The position numbers and the translations under genes are program-made. Below, piece after piece: positions 26,725 to 36,761 of a DNA stretch of 64,000 nt. The stretch is from JACTOJ01 sp032335695 (GTDB taxonomy: Bacteria > Bacillota > Clostridia > Clostridiales > Clostridiaceae), in NCBI RefSeq assembly GCF_032335695.1, contig NZ_JACTOJ010000004.1, forward strand, positions 211,260-275,259, in the 5' to 3' direction. The stretch's first letter is position 1, and every line of letters begins with the position of its first letter. Below the pieces are notes generated by a model. The model searched no databases, was not told where the DNA came from, and worked only from the letters and a program-made list of their open reading frames with translations.

Positions 26725-29700
26725 AATTTTCAAAGCGGAACCAGCCAAAATCAAAATTGCTTCCTGGAAGAAACACAAAGGTAACCTTTTGCGCTCCTTC
26801 TATTTTTTCTAATTCAAATATTCTTTCCTCATATCCATTGGAATGAGTGAATTCAACTATCTGCCTGATGCTGCCTTCAGCACTGTCAAGCTGTATATGG
26901 ATGGTATTTTTATCAATAGGAGAATTTCCGTAAATAACAAGCTTAGAAGCCCCTTGGGCTGTAAAATCCAAGCTTTCAAATTCCAGAGAAACATTATTTC
27001 CTATTCCTTGAACTATATCTTCTTTTAGAGTGAAGGTATCTCCATAAATATGATCACATTCTACCGCTCTATTCTGCTGAAAGGCTCTATTCTTTTTCTC
27101 AAAATAGAAGCCTTTAATATGAACCTTATCGTGAAGCACAAAGCAAATAGAGGTTATGCCTTTAAGTTTTTTAGAAAGCTTATAGGTTTCTTCCTGATAA
27201 ACATTCCAAATGGATTCTTTTTGATAAATCACATCTGCCAGCAAGCTGCTTTTCTCTTCTCCAGGCATGCCTTCCCAAATCTGCAAAGAATATTTAGCAT
27301 TAGATAATGCAAATATAGGAAGAGTTATGGTGTCTGAACCATAAGCTCCAAAGTCTATTCCATGAAAGCCTACCTGAGTTTCTCCTTCTCTGCTGGTGGC
27401 TACTCCTCTTTCATTTCCATTTCCCACTTCTCCATTGCTGTAATCGTAAAGGCCAGCAGATATGAAGGTGTAAGGATCTTTAAAGGCTGTACCAAGTCCT
27501 TCTGCTTTGAACTCCAGCTGAGATATAAGCTTTGTTTTATCACTGCCATTCTTGCTGGTGCAGCGCACTCTAAACTCTCCATCACCTAAAGCTGTTATTT
27601 TTGCTTTAGCTCCAAGTGCTTCCACTTTAGCAATATTTGAGACTATTCCTGAAGCATTTACTGCACTCCATTCTATTTCTTTATAGGAAGTATTCTCAGG
27701 ATATAATTTAGCCTCCACATAAAGCTCTCTTAAATTCTCATTAAATAATTGTCCTGAGGAACTTATAATTTCTATCTTGCGAAGAGGTATTTCTTCAAGG
27801 CTTCCCATAACGCAAGGTAAATCAGAGTTTTTCATAATAGCAGAAATTCCATTTATAGCTTTTTCTGCAGGGACAGCCTGAAAGTCCAAGCTTTCACTTT
27901 CCATTCCCTTAGAGCTTACTTCCACATGAATATCTCCCGCCTCTAAGGAAGCTCCAATTATGGCCATGAGCTTTCCGCTAAAGAGTCTTCTGCTGGTTCC
28001 CTTATACTGGTCATAATCTGTGCTGTCACCATTATCAAGTCCAAGTAAGCGTCCAGCTCCTGTAACCTTTACTGTAACTCTGTTATTAGCATTCTCAACT
28101 AAATTTACCTTCTTATCCTTCATGGTTATTTCAACAAAAATCAAATCTCTGCCATCTGCAGTAAGCTGCTTCTTATCTGCAGTTAGACAAACCTTCTCAG
28201 CATCTTCAAAGGAGCTTCTTAACTCCGTGGCAATAATTTTACCCTTCTCGTCGTAAGCTACGGCCTTTATTTCTCCAGGTTCGTAAGGCACCTTGTACCA
28301 AGCTAGAAGCTGCCTTCCCTGCTCATGATTTATATTATAGCTGCCTAGGGAAGCTCCATTAATAAAAAGCTCAACCTTAGGAGCATTAGAGCATATTCTC
28401 ACGTCAATAAGCTGGCCTACATTGAAATCCCAATAAGGAAAAAGGTGCACCATAGGTTTAATCCTATAATCTGTCCATTCTGCCTGATATATATAATAGG
28501 AATCCTTCTTAAAGGTAGCTGTATCTATTTGTCCAAAATAGGAATTCTTAGTGTGATAGGGGGTAGGTTCACCTATATAGTCAACACCTGTCCATATAAA
28601 TTGTCCTAAGGAAAAAGGTGTATCTCTCTCCGCTAAGATGCAAGCCTCTGGAGATTTGGCTCCCCAGCTGGTGGTGCTGTTACCAAGGGAAGAACACTGC
28701 TCGTCATCATCTGCCAGAACAGATTTTGCATAAGGAAAATGATATATTCCTCTGCTCTGTACCACGGAGCCTGTCTCACTGCCGTAAATAACCCAATCAG
28801 CATGAGCTTGGTGATGCTTTTCATAATACCTTTCCGCATAATTGTAGCCTGCTACCTTAACAATATCAGCGCATTTTTGAGCATTTTCCCAAGGCATAAA
28901 ATTGGAACCTATAGTAATTTTAGCATTCTCTTTTGGATCATATTCTCTAACATAATCCATAAGCATTTTTGTGATTTCCTGCCCTCTCTCTCCTGCGTGA
29001 GTATCATATATCTCATTTCCAATGCTCCACATAATAAGGCTAGGATGGTTTCTGTCCCTCCTTATCCAGCTTTTCACGTCCTTATGAGCCCAATCCTTAA
29101 AAAATCTTGCATAATCATAAGGAGTCTTTGGCTTTTCCCACATATCAAAGGCTTCAGAAAGTATAAGCATTCCCAGCTCATCTGCCAATTCCATAAGCTC
29201 TGGAGCAGGCATATTATGAGAAGTCCTTACAGCATTAACTCCCATGTCCTTTAATATTAGAAATCTTCTTCTCAAGGCTGCTTTGTTGAAGGCAGCTCCT
29301 AAGGCTCCTAAATCATGATGCTCGCAGACTCCATTTAATTTCATTTTTGTACCGTTTAGCTTAAAGCCTTCCTGAGAGTCTAAAACAATCTCTCTAAAGC
29401 CTATATTTTGATATATGACCTCAATTAATTCTTTGCTTTCCTTTAGATATAATTCTGTCTTAAGCTGATAGAGATTCGGAGCATCCGTGCTCCATAATAA
29501 AGGCTTTTCAACCCTAAGGCATTGAGTGTTGATACTTCCTTCGCCAACCTCTACCGCCTCACTTGAAGCAGCAATGACTTCACCCTTATAGCTTATGCTA
29601 TGAGAAATTTCTGCTGCCTCATAAAGCTTAACCTCCGTATCAATCTCCACCTTCCAGTTGGCCTTTTGGTGCTTTATGGATACGTATATTCCATCCGTGA

Positions 29701-30133
29701 CTATATGATTTTTGTCCCTTGTCTTCAGCCACACATTTCTATATATACCTGCTCCCGAATACCATCTGCTGTTTGGACCTTGATGAACCACTTTCAGCAG
29801 TATCTCATTTTCTCCCTCTGCCACTGCCTCTGTTATATCATGTTCAAAGGAAGAGTACCCATATTTCCACTGTCCAATAGGCTTTCCATTCACATATAGA
29901 GCGGAATCCATATATACTCCCTCAAAGAACAATAGAAGCTCCTTTTCTTTTTTACTGTAGATAAATTTCTTACGATACCAGCCAATGCTGTCTCCATAAA
30001 GCTTTAAGCTATCATATATAAGCCAATCATGAGGCAAATCAACGGCTTCAAACTTAAGCCCTTTGCAGTCTTCCTTTTCCAAGCCGCTTTTAGCAAATTC
30101 CCAGCCTTCATTAAAAAGAATTTTATTATTCAT
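26723..30133 (-). CDS. Large GH2-family glycoside hydrolase
   Basis: 1136 residues with no signal peptide. Domain order: N-terminal sugar-binding jelly roll (to ~180), Ig-like domain, TIM barrel with the acid/base Glu in WSIGNEIYD at ~374 and the nucleophile Glu in IYGSETGS at ~453, DUF4982-type Ig domain (~560-650), further beta-rich modules, and two C-terminal lectin-like parts (~850-1136). The layout resembles multi-domain GH2 beta-galactosidases, but some relatives are beta-glucuronidases or act on xylan side chains; context alone does not decide. It is the last gene of the GH115-uxaC-GH2 operon, 39 bp after uxaC. Confidence 0.88.
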   Translation of the reverse strand: MNNKILFNEGWEFAKSGLEKEDCKGLKFEAVDLPHDWLIYDSLKLYGDSIGWYRKKFIYSKKEKELLLFFEGVYMDSALYVNGKPIGQWKYGYSSFEHDITEAVAEGENEILLKVVHQGPNSRWYSGAGIYRNVWLKTRDKNHIVTDGIYVSIKHQKANWKVEIDTEVKLYEAAEISHSISYKGEVIAASSEAVEVGEGSINTQCLRVEKPLLWSTDAPNLYQLKTELYLKESKELIEVIYQNIGFREIVLDSQEGFKLNGTKMKLNGVCEHHDLGALGAAFNKAALRRRFLILKDMGVNAVRTSHNMPAPELMELADELGMLILSEAFDMWEKPKTPYDYARFFKDWAHKDVKSWIRRDRNHPSLIMWSIGNEIYDTHAGERGQEITKMLMDYVREYDPKENAKITIGSNFMPWENAQKCADIVKVAGYNYAERYYEKHHQAHADWVIYGSETGSVVQSRGIYHFPYAKSVLADDDEQCSSLGNSTTSWGAKSPEACILAERDTPFSLGQFIWTGVDYIGEPTPYHTKNSYFGQIDTATFKKDSYYIYQAEWTDYRIKPMVHLFPYWDFNVGQLIDVRICSNAPKVELFINGASLGSYNINHEQGRQLLAWYKVPYEPGEIKAVAYDEKGKIIATELRSSFEDAEKVCLTADKKQLTADGRDLIFVEITMKDKKVNLVENANNRVTVKVTGAGRLLGLDNGDSTDYDQYKGTSRRLFSGKLMAIIGASLEAGDIHVEVSSKGMESESLDFQAVPAEKAINGISAIMKNSDLPCVMGSLEEIPLRKIEIISSSGQLFNENLRELYVEAKLYPENTSYKEIEWSAVNASGIVSNIAKVEALGAKAKITALGDGEFRVRCTSKNGSDKTKLISQLEFKAEGLGTAFKDPYTFISAGLYDYSNGEVGNGNERGVATSREGETQVGFHGIDFGAYGSDTITLPIFALSNAKYSLQIWEGMPGEEKSSLLADVIYQKESIWNVYQEETYKLSKKLKGITSICFVLHDKVHIKGFYFEKKNRAFQQNRAVECDHIYGDTFTLKEDIVQGIGNNVSLEFESLDFTAQGASKLVIYGNSPIDKNTIHIQLDSAEGSIRQIVEFTHSNGYEERIFELEKIEGAQKVTFVFLPGSNFDFGWFRFEN

Positions 30134-30172
30134 TCTATATCCTCACTTTCCTCAAGCATAGATTCTGCATTT

Positions 30173-31573
30173 TTATATTCCAAAATAGTTTTTAGAGTTA
30201 TAATAGCTTATATTTTTTACAAGCTCTTCTAAGTTTTCCATATCTTCTGGATATTCTCCAGCTTCTACCCAGATTCCTACAAGATTGCAAAGAATTCTCC
30301 TAAAATATTCATGTCTAGTATAGGAAAGAAAACTTCTGGAATCCGTAAGCATTCCTACAAAGCAGCTTAGCAAGCCCACATTCCCAAGGGTTTTCATCTG
30401 CTCCTGCATACCCTCTTTATTATCCAAAAACCACCAAGCTGCTCCCAGCTGCATTTTACCTTTGATACCTTCCTCTTGAAAACAGCCCATTAAGGTTGCC
30501 ATAACATAGCTATCCTTAGGATTCAAGGTATATAATATAGTTTTGGGCAGGGACTTTTTCTGTTCTAAAGCATCTAACAGCATTGTAAGCTTAAAAGCTG
30601 TATCAGCATCATTTATAGCATCATATCCAGTATCTGGGCCTAGCTTTTCATACATCCTGCTGTTGTTATTCCTAGTTACATTCATATGAAGCTGCATTGC
30701 CCAGCCTAATTTAGCATAAAGCTTCCCTAAAAATTTTAAGGTGTAAGTCTTGTATTTCTCTTCTTCCTGCTGAGTTAAATTTTCTCTATTTAAGGCCTTG
30801 GTAAATATGCTGCTCACTTCTCCTTCTGAAGCCGCCATAAAAGGAATGCTTTCCAATCCATGATCTGATATTCTGCAGCCTGCACTGTGGAAAAACAATG
30901 CTCTTTCTTCCAATGCAGCTAAAAACTCCTTATAATTATTTATGTCCTTTTTTACTGCTTTTTCAAGGGCCTTAAGCCAACTATAAAAATTGCTGTTATT
31001 TATATTTAAAGCTTTGTCCGGTCTGAAGGTTGGAAGAACCTTAACCTTAAAGCCTTTCTCTTCCTTTAGCTTCAAATGATATTCCAGGGAATCCACTGGA
31101 TCATCAGTAGTACAGATAACCTCCACATTGGATTTTTCAATAAGCCCTCTTACAGTATAGGCTTTTTCATGAAGCAGCTCATTGACTTTTTTCCATATAT
31201 CATCCGCAGTTTTTTCATTTAAGGGTTCATAGATTCCAAAATATCTTTGCAGCTCTAAATGTGTCCAATGATACAAAGGATTTCCTATGGTTCTAGGTAC
31301 AACTTTCGCCCAAGCCATAAACTTCTCATAATCGCTGGCATCTCCGGTAATGCATCTTTCCTCTATGCCATAGGCTCTCATGGCTCTCCATTTATAGTGA
31401 TCTCCGTAAAGCCATATTTCCGTCAGGTTTTTCATAGCTTTGTCCTCATAAATTTCCTTTGGGTTCAAATGACAGTGGTAATCTATAATAGGCATATCCT
31501 TTGCAAAATCATGATATAACTTAACTGCTACATCATTAGTAAGCATAAAATTTTCATCCATAAACTTTTTCAT
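30173..31573 (-). CDS. uxaC: Glucuronate isomerase
   Basis: A 466-residue amidohydrolase-fold isomerase. The family start MPIIDYHCHLNPKEIYEDK is present at ~29, then WLYGDHYKWRAMRAYG, ICTTDDPVDSLEYH, LPTFRPDKALNI and QLGAAWWFLDNKEGM. It converts D-glucuronate to D-fructuronate for UxuB. Its ATG directly follows the GH115 stop codon, with AAGGAAATT upstream, so the two genes are coupled. The substrate is the sugar acid released by GH67/GH115 after demethylation or directly. Confidence 0.95.
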   Translation of the reverse strand: MKKFMDENFMLTNDVAVKLYHDFAKDMPIIDYHCHLNPKEIYEDKAMKNLTEIWLYGDHYKWRAMRAYGIEERCITGDASDYEKFMAWAKVVPRTIGNPLYHWTHLELQRYFGIYEPLNEKTADDIWKKVNELLHEKAYTVRGLIEKSNVEVICTTDDPVDSLEYHLKLKEEKGFKVKVLPTFRPDKALNINNSNFYSWLKALEKAVKKDINNYKEFLAALEERALFFHSAGCRISDHGLESIPFMAASEGEVSSIFTKALNRENLTQQEEEKYKTYTLKFLGKLYAKLGWAMQLHMNVTRNNNSRMYEKLGPDTGYDAINDADTAFKLTMLLDALEQKKSLPKTILYTLNPKDSYVMATLMGCFQEEGIKGKMQLGAAWWFLDNKEGMQEQMKTLGNVGLLSCFVGMLTDSRSFLSYTRHEYFRRILCNLVGIWVEAGEYPEDMENLEELVKNISYYNSKNYFGI

Positions 31574-34420
31574 TTAATTTCCTTGCCTCCCCTTATAATA
31601 GCTTTCGGGGGCTCCAAGATAGCTTGGTCTTAGACCTCCCATATCCAATAGAAGCTTCTGCAAAATTACAATAGGATCTGCCATCCATATTTTTAAGGTA
31701 TGATACCCTGGACTCTTAAGCTCATAAGTAGTCTCGGCTTTTCTTATATTATAGATAACGCTCTGCTCCCAGTCTCTTTCAAAAAAGCTGCCCTCTTCTT
31801 TTTTCTTTATACCATCAATGACTTTTATAGGTCCATCATCAATAGATACTCCAAGCTTTAAGCCCTTTCCCTCTGCAAAATCCAAAGAAGGAGCTAAAAG
31901 AGCTGTAAGCTTAATCTCTCCAGGATTAACCACATATATTTTATACTCCAAGCAAGGTGCCTTTTCTGAAGGATTTATGGCGGCGGCCGTAACAGGAAAA
32001 ATTCCCATGGAAGACAAGGTTCTTCCGTAGCCTGCTATCTTTCTCCAGCCTATTCCATTTACATTAATCCTCTTTGAATAATGCTCTGCTTCTATTGCGA
32101 TATATCCCTGTGTTTCTATGAAGCCCTTTAGAGATTCTCTATCTAAATTTTCTGGATTAAACACTGATAAAGCTACTTTCACTTCATTTTTACAGGAGCT
32201 TACTATTGTGATATTCCCCTGTACTATATTCCCTTTAGGTGCCTTTTCCCAGTCAATATCCACCCATATTCTCTGTTGATTTTTAACAGTTCCTTCTGTT
32301 ACATTTAGCTTTATCCAGCTGTCACTTTTTTCTATATTAAAGCTGAAGGGCTCTGATTTTTTATTAAATATTTCAAGGTATCTGCTTTCTCTATTGAAGC
32401 TGTCAAATTGGGGCAGCTCACAGTCTTTATCTGAAAAGCTCCAGCTTTTCTCAGACCCTTCCACAGCTACCCCCATCTCTGAACCTTTTTCTAATACTAT
32501 TCTTTTCACTTCCGGCATTATATTTTCAGGCGGCTGATTCCAATAAGTATAACCAATATGAGTCTGATCCATCATATGATCCCATTTTCCAGAGGCCAGT
32601 TTCTTATTATAATAAAAGGTTAACTCACTATCCCTCTTAAAAATAGCTTCCGCTCTATCCGCCAGCGAATTGGTTAATGCTCTGCCCTGAAGAGCATATA
32701 ATTTGTTTTTTTCTGCAGTTAAATAAAGTTCAGTAACCTGCAGTGAAGCCTTTGAGGGATATAGTACAAGCTGAAAGAAGGCATCCTTTAGCTCTTCACT
32801 AATCTCCTCATATATTTTTTCTGCTTTAGCTACTATTTCATAAAAATCCTCGATAACCTTGTCTGCTTCTCTGTAATTTATAAGGCTGTACAGCTCCACA
32901 TTATTTAAAAGCTCTGGTTTAAGCCTTCCATTAAACTTAGTATATTGATTTATTATGTAGGCTGCTTCCTCAGCATATTTTTGTCCAAATTGTGCTTCAG
33001 CCCATTTAACTGTAAATTCCCACATATTGTCCCTAGTAAATTCCTCAATGTTCCAAGCAAGACGCATAAAATATTCTGTGGGGAATTCCATAGGCTTTAA
33101 ATCTCCTACATTTAATATCCATATCCTATCTGCCCCGTATTCATAAGCTTTATACAGCTGTTCCCAAATCTTTTGTATTGGCACTGTGTTAATCCACTTG
33201 TAAGATCTTGGTCCCCCCACATAATCAAGATGATAATATATTCCTGCTCCACCGCTTCTCTTTCTTTCCTCTTCTGTTGGAACTCTTCTTAAATTTCCAT
33301 GATTATCATCGGACCATAAAAGGGTTATATCTTCAGGAACCCTCATGCCAGCTTCATAATAATCCTGCACTTCCTTGTATAAGGCCCAAAGCTGAGGAAC
33401 CTTTGTTACATCCTTATTCATTTTTTCACTTATGATTTTACGCTGATCTCTCACTATTTTTTCTAAAAGCTGAATCTTCTGCTGCACGGTAAGCTTACCT
33501 ACAAGCTCCTCATCTCCGTCTCCTCGCATGCCTAAGGTTACTATGCTTTCATACTCCTTATTTCTCTCTATTCCATACTCCCAAAAATTATATAAGTAAG
33601 CTTCATTTACTGAATAATCCCAGGCACCTTTTCTGTGTTTTTTCCATTCTCCATGAGACCTTATCATAGGTTCGTGATGGGAAGTACCCATAACAATTCC
33701 ATATTCATCTGCCAGAAAAGGATTTAGTTCATCGTCTTCATTAAAGGCACTATCCCACATAGCAGGCCAAAGATAATTTCCCTTAAGCCTCAATATAAGC
33801 TCAAAAACCTTTTCATAGAATTCATGAGTAAAATCCTTATAATTAGCTCTAACCCAAGCCATGAGAGAGGGACCCTCATCATTAAAAAATATTCCTCTAT
33901 ATTTTACAGAAGGCTCTCCTTGCTTGTACCTTCCATTCTTAACCATTAACATATCCTGGTGGACAGTAGGAACATCTGCCCACCAATACCAAGGTGATAC
34001 CCCTATCTTCTCTGATACATCATATATTCCAAAGATGGTACCTCTCTTATCACTTCCTGCTATTACTAAGGCTTTCTCAACACCTTCTATTGGATTTGGC
34101 ACCACCTGGATTATGAAGGCTTCCCACTTTCCCTGAATTTCATTAGCATCTATTTTCCCTTCTTCAACAAGCTTATCAATTATAGAACTTTTACCAATAG
34201 TTCCCAGGATAAAAGCATTTTCTGAAAGACCTTTAGAAGCATATTGGATTTTAGGCATTATGCCAGTTACTCTATTTATATCTTCCGCAAAGGTTTTCAC
34301 CGCTCTTATAACTCCCTTATACTCTTCAGCGCTCACATATATATCTGCCGCCTTTGAAGCATATACTAATTTGAAGCTTTTATCATTATAGGTATTTTCT
34401 ATATAGTTTTCACCAAACAT
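31574..34420 (-). CDS. GH115 xylan alpha-1,2-glucuronidase
   Basis: A 948-residue family 115 enzyme. It shows the N-terminal domain (AFILGTIGKSSIIDKL), the catalytic barrel motifs VKYRGIFFNDEGPSL, LKGNYLWPAMWDSAFNEDD, MGTSHHEPMIRSHGEW and LLWSDDNHGNLRRVPTEEE in part, and a C-terminal beta domain (AIEAEHYSKRI) common in this family. GH115 releases glucuronic acid from internal as well as terminal xylose units, complementing GH67. There is no signal peptide, so it acts on imported oligomers. First gene of the operon with uxaC and GH2; a candidate regulatory site lies 80 bp upstream. Confidence 0.93.
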   Translation of the reverse strand: MFGENYIENTYNDKSFKLVYASKAADIYVSAEEYKGVIRAVKTFAEDINRVTGIMPKIQYASKGLSENAFILGTIGKSSIIDKLVEEGKIDANEIQGKWEAFIIQVVPNPIEGVEKALVIAGSDKRGTIFGIYDVSEKIGVSPWYWWADVPTVHQDMLMVKNGRYKQGEPSVKYRGIFFNDEGPSLMAWVRANYKDFTHEFYEKVFELILRLKGNYLWPAMWDSAFNEDDELNPFLADEYGIVMGTSHHEPMIRSHGEWKKHRKGAWDYSVNEAYLYNFWEYGIERNKEYESIVTLGMRGDGDEELVGKLTVQQKIQLLEKIVRDQRKIISEKMNKDVTKVPQLWALYKEVQDYYEAGMRVPEDITLLWSDDNHGNLRRVPTEEERKRSGGAGIYYHLDYVGGPRSYKWINTVPIQKIWEQLYKAYEYGADRIWILNVGDLKPMEFPTEYFMRLAWNIEEFTRDNMWEFTVKWAEAQFGQKYAEEAAYIINQYTKFNGRLKPELLNNVELYSLINYREADKVIEDFYEIVAKAEKIYEEISEELKDAFFQLVLYPSKASLQVTELYLTAEKNKLYALQGRALTNSLADRAEAIFKRDSELTFYYNKKLASGKWDHMMDQTHIGYTYWNQPPENIMPEVKRIVLEKGSEMGVAVEGSEKSWSFSDKDCELPQFDSFNRESRYLEIFNKKSEPFSFNIEKSDSWIKLNVTEGTVKNQQRIWVDIDWEKAPKGNIVQGNITIVSSCKNEVKVALSVFNPENLDRESLKGFIETQGYIAIEAEHYSKRINVNGIGWRKIAGYGRTLSSMGIFPVTAAAINPSEKAPCLEYKIYVVNPGEIKLTALLAPSLDFAEGKGLKLGVSIDDGPIKVIDGIKKKEEGSFFERDWEQSVIYNIRKAETTYELKSPGYHTLKIWMADPIVILQKLLLDMGGLRPSYLGAPESYYKGRQGN

Positions 34421-34499
34421 TTAAATTCACTCTCCCTTCTCCTTAATAAGCATGTTTTATTTATACTACTAAGGAGAAAATAAGGACATGAAATATGTT

Positions 34500-34511
34500 A
34501 TTGTATTTGTA
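34500..34511 (-). promoter_or_regulatory. Candidate AraC-site upstream of GH115
   Basis: Minus-strand TACAAATACAAT, 79 bp before the GH115 start. It is identical to the site at 25778-25789 and at nearly the same distance from the start codon. Confidence 0.5.
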
Positions 34512-34589
34512 ATATATCTCTATATTTTTTGATGCAAGTCTAGGTTTTAAAAGAATGCTGATAAAGACTTTAAAGCATAACCTTAATTA

Positions 34590-34631
34590 AAAACTAAAAC
34601 CCTCTCTAAGGCAATTTGCTCTTAAAGAGGG
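34590..34631 (-). terminator. Terminator after the Gfo/Idh gene
   Basis: On the minus strand CCCTCTTTAAG pairs with CTTAGAGAGGG, followed by TTTTAGTTTTT. It lies 11 bp after the oxidoreductase stop codon and insulates it from the GH115 operon. Confidence 0.8.
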
Positions 34632-34641
34632 CATACTTATA

Positions 34642-35625
34642 TTATTTCTGATCTGCTTCAAATACTATTCCAGCGGATTTTCTCGCTGAAACCACTGTTT
34701 CCACAACCCTTAGAGAATGCTCTAAAAGCTCCTGGCATTTTTTTAAGTCTTCTTGCTTATAAATATTATTAAAATCTATTAATTCATACACCATTCTATT
34801 AGAAATATTTTGTTCATTGTAAGTCTCTAAATTTCCTTGGCTTTCTATCTCCACGGAAAGGCAATGATTCACTGGACTATTTACCTTTATATATCCCTTG
34901 GTGCCTTGTATAATGGCAAAGCTAGGACTTTGAGAATCCTTTGCTCCAACACATTCACATACAAAATTATCATACTTTAATGTGACCACTCCTGAGGTAT
35001 CAATGCCATTAGCAGCAATATTGGCAGAATACTTCACTTCTCTTGGAGCTCCGAATAGCCCCACTGTAAAATGTAGATTATACACATTTATATCCTGAAT
35101 AGCTCCTCCTGAAAACTTTGGGTCAAAGGCATTGGTTATTTCTCCTGCTAAAAATTTATCATATCTGCTGGAATATTGAGAATAGTTGCTTTGAACCAGT
35201 CTTATCTCACCTATAGAGGAAAGCAGCTGCTTAAGCTTATTATAATTTGGCAGATGCAATGTGGTGATAGCTTCAAATAGAAATAAATTTTTTTCTTTTG
35301 CTAAAGCTATTAAAGTTTTTGCCTCTTCTACCGTAGAGGTAAAAGGTTTTTCACAAATAACATGCTTACCATTATTCAGGGCCTCCAGAGCATACTCATA
35401 ATGAAAGCTGTTAGGTGAAGCTATATAGATAAAATCCACATTGCTATCCTTTAGCATCTCTTTGTAATTTGTGTATATCTGCTTTACTCCATATTTATCT
35501 GCTAATATCCTCCCAGTCTCTTCTTTTCTGGAAAAAACAGCACTGCATTGGACTCCTTCAACTTCCTTTACTGCATTTAAAAATTCTTCTACGATTCTTC
35601 CCGTTCCTATAGTAGCTATTTTCAT
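34642..35625 (-). CDS. Gfo/Idh/MocA-family NAD(P)-dependent oxidoreductase
   Basis: A 327-residue protein with an N-terminal Rossmann domain (MKIATIGTGRIVEEFLNAVK), the EKPFTST motif holding the catalytic lysine at ~97, and a C-terminal substrate domain (FSGGAIQDINVYNLHF). Members oxidise or reduce sugars or inositols; some remove unusual sugar modifications. It lies divergent to the RpiR-type gene inside the island, so it likely handles a sugar from hemicellulose. The exact substrate cannot be read from sequence. Confidence 0.87.
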   Translation of the reverse strand: MKIATIGTGRIVEEFLNAVKEVEGVQCSAVFSRKEETGRILADKYGVKQIYTNYKEMLKDSNVDFIYIASPNSFHYEYALEALNNGKHVICEKPFTSTVEEAKTLIALAKEKNLFLFEAITTLHLPNYNKLKQLLSSIGEIRLVQSNYSQYSSRYDKFLAGEITNAFDPKFSGGAIQDINVYNLHFTVGLFGAPREVKYSANIAANGIDTSGVVTLKYDNFVCECVGAKDSQSPSFAIIQGTKGYIKVNSPVNHCLSVEIESQGNLETYNEQNISNRMVYELIDFNNIYKQEDLKKCQELLEHSLRVVETVVSARKSAGIVFEADQK

Positions 35626-35830
35626 ATATAAATTCTCCCTTCTCTGCTGTTATATCTCTATAATTAGATAGTACAACATTATTTATGCAGGTGTAAATGT
35701 GAATAGCCTATTTAAAAATGTTATTTCATAATTTGCAGAACATATAGATTAGATTTGAAATTTTGTTTCATTTTTATTATAATTTACATCAGCAAAGGCA
35801 GATTAAATTATAAAATACGGGGGTATTTTT

Positions 35831-36715
35831 ATGTGGATAAATCACAAGCTCGAATATCTTAAAACTTTGTCTTCCTCTGAAAAAATTTTAGCGGAGTATA
35901 TATTAAATAATGGGGAAGATATCTTATCCATGTCCTCTCATCAATTAGCCTCAGCTACCTACACTTCACCTGCAACAGTTATTCGTTTTTGCAAAAAATT
36001 AGGTTTTAAAGGCTATTCTGATTTTAAATTTAAATATTCTGTAGAGCTGAAATCAAGCTCTATGCAAAATGAAAATATTGATTTTAATTTACCTTTTAAG
36101 AAGGGTGATTCTATTAAAGATATCAGTTACAATTTGGGCAATTTATATAAGGAGTCCATAGAAGATACCTTAAAATCACTTAATTTTAACACTCTTAATA
36201 GTGCTGTAGATTTATTATTGAACTCTAAAATAATAAAAATATTTGGTGTTGGCAGCAATTCCCCCTATGCCGTTGATTTTCAATATAAGATGATGCGCAT
36301 AGGTTATTTGGTGCAAATGGCGCCACTTCCTACAGAGCAGCATATTTTTGCTCTTAACAGCAGTGAAGATACCTGCGCAATACTCATATCCTATTCTGGT
36401 GAAACTCAGGATATAATCGATATTGCCCACATCTTAAAAAATAACAATACTCCTATTGTAGCCATTACTTCTTGTGGAGATAATAGGCTTTCAAAATATG
36501 CTCAATATAAAATCCATGTATGCTCCAGAGAAAATATAGTTTCAAAAATATCTACCTTTTCTTCAGGAATCTCTATTCAATTCGTATTAGACATAATTTT
36601 TTCCTGCGTATTTGAAAAAAATTATAATAACAATTTAGCTCACAAGGTAAATCACGCAAAACAGGTAGAGGCTCATACAAAGCTGCTGAAAGAAGATATA
36701 ATTAAAAATTATTAA
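35831..36715 (+). CDS. RpiR-family transcriptional regulator
   Basis: A 294-residue regulator with an N-terminal HTH_6 domain at ~1-75 (SSHQLASATYTSPATVIRFCKKLGFKGYSDFK in shorter conserved blocks) and a SIS sugar-phosphate domain at ~120-255 (IFGVGSNSPYAVDFQYKMMRIG and ILISYSGETQDII). It is divergent from the oxidoreductase gene and convergent with the beta-mannosidase. SIS domains sense phosphosugars, so it probably reports on sugar catabolism; a role in controlling the mannosidase/galactosidase genes is an inference from position. Confidence 0.9.
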   Translation: MWINHKLEYLKTLSSSEKILAEYILNNGEDILSMSSHQLASATYTSPATVIRFCKKLGFKGYSDFKFKYSVELKSSSMQNENIDFNLPFKKGDSIKDISYNLGNLYKESIEDTLKSLNFNTLNSAVDLLLNSKIIKIFGVGSNSPYAVDFQYKMMRIGYLVQMAPLPTEQHIFALNSSEDTCAILISYSGETQDIIDIAHILKNNNTPIVAITSCGDNRLSKYAQYKIHVCSRENIVSKISTFSSGISIQFVLDIIFSCVFEKNYNNNLAHKVNHAKQVEAHTKLLKEDIIKNY

Positions 36716-36753
36716 AAAATGCCTACCAGCTTACTTACTGGCAGGCATTTTTT
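36714..36753. terminator. Bidirectional terminator between rpiR-type and mannosidase genes
   Basis: AAAAAATGCCTACCAG pairs with CTGGCAGGCATTTTTT (one mismatch) with an 8-base loop. It suits both convergent genes. Confidence 0.87.
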
Positions 36754-36761
36754 ATTTAACT

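Noticed and set aside
28633..29254. Long reverse-strand ORFs inside the GH2 and GH115 genes
   Set aside because: They lie wholly inside strongly conserved enzymes on the other strand and have no family features.
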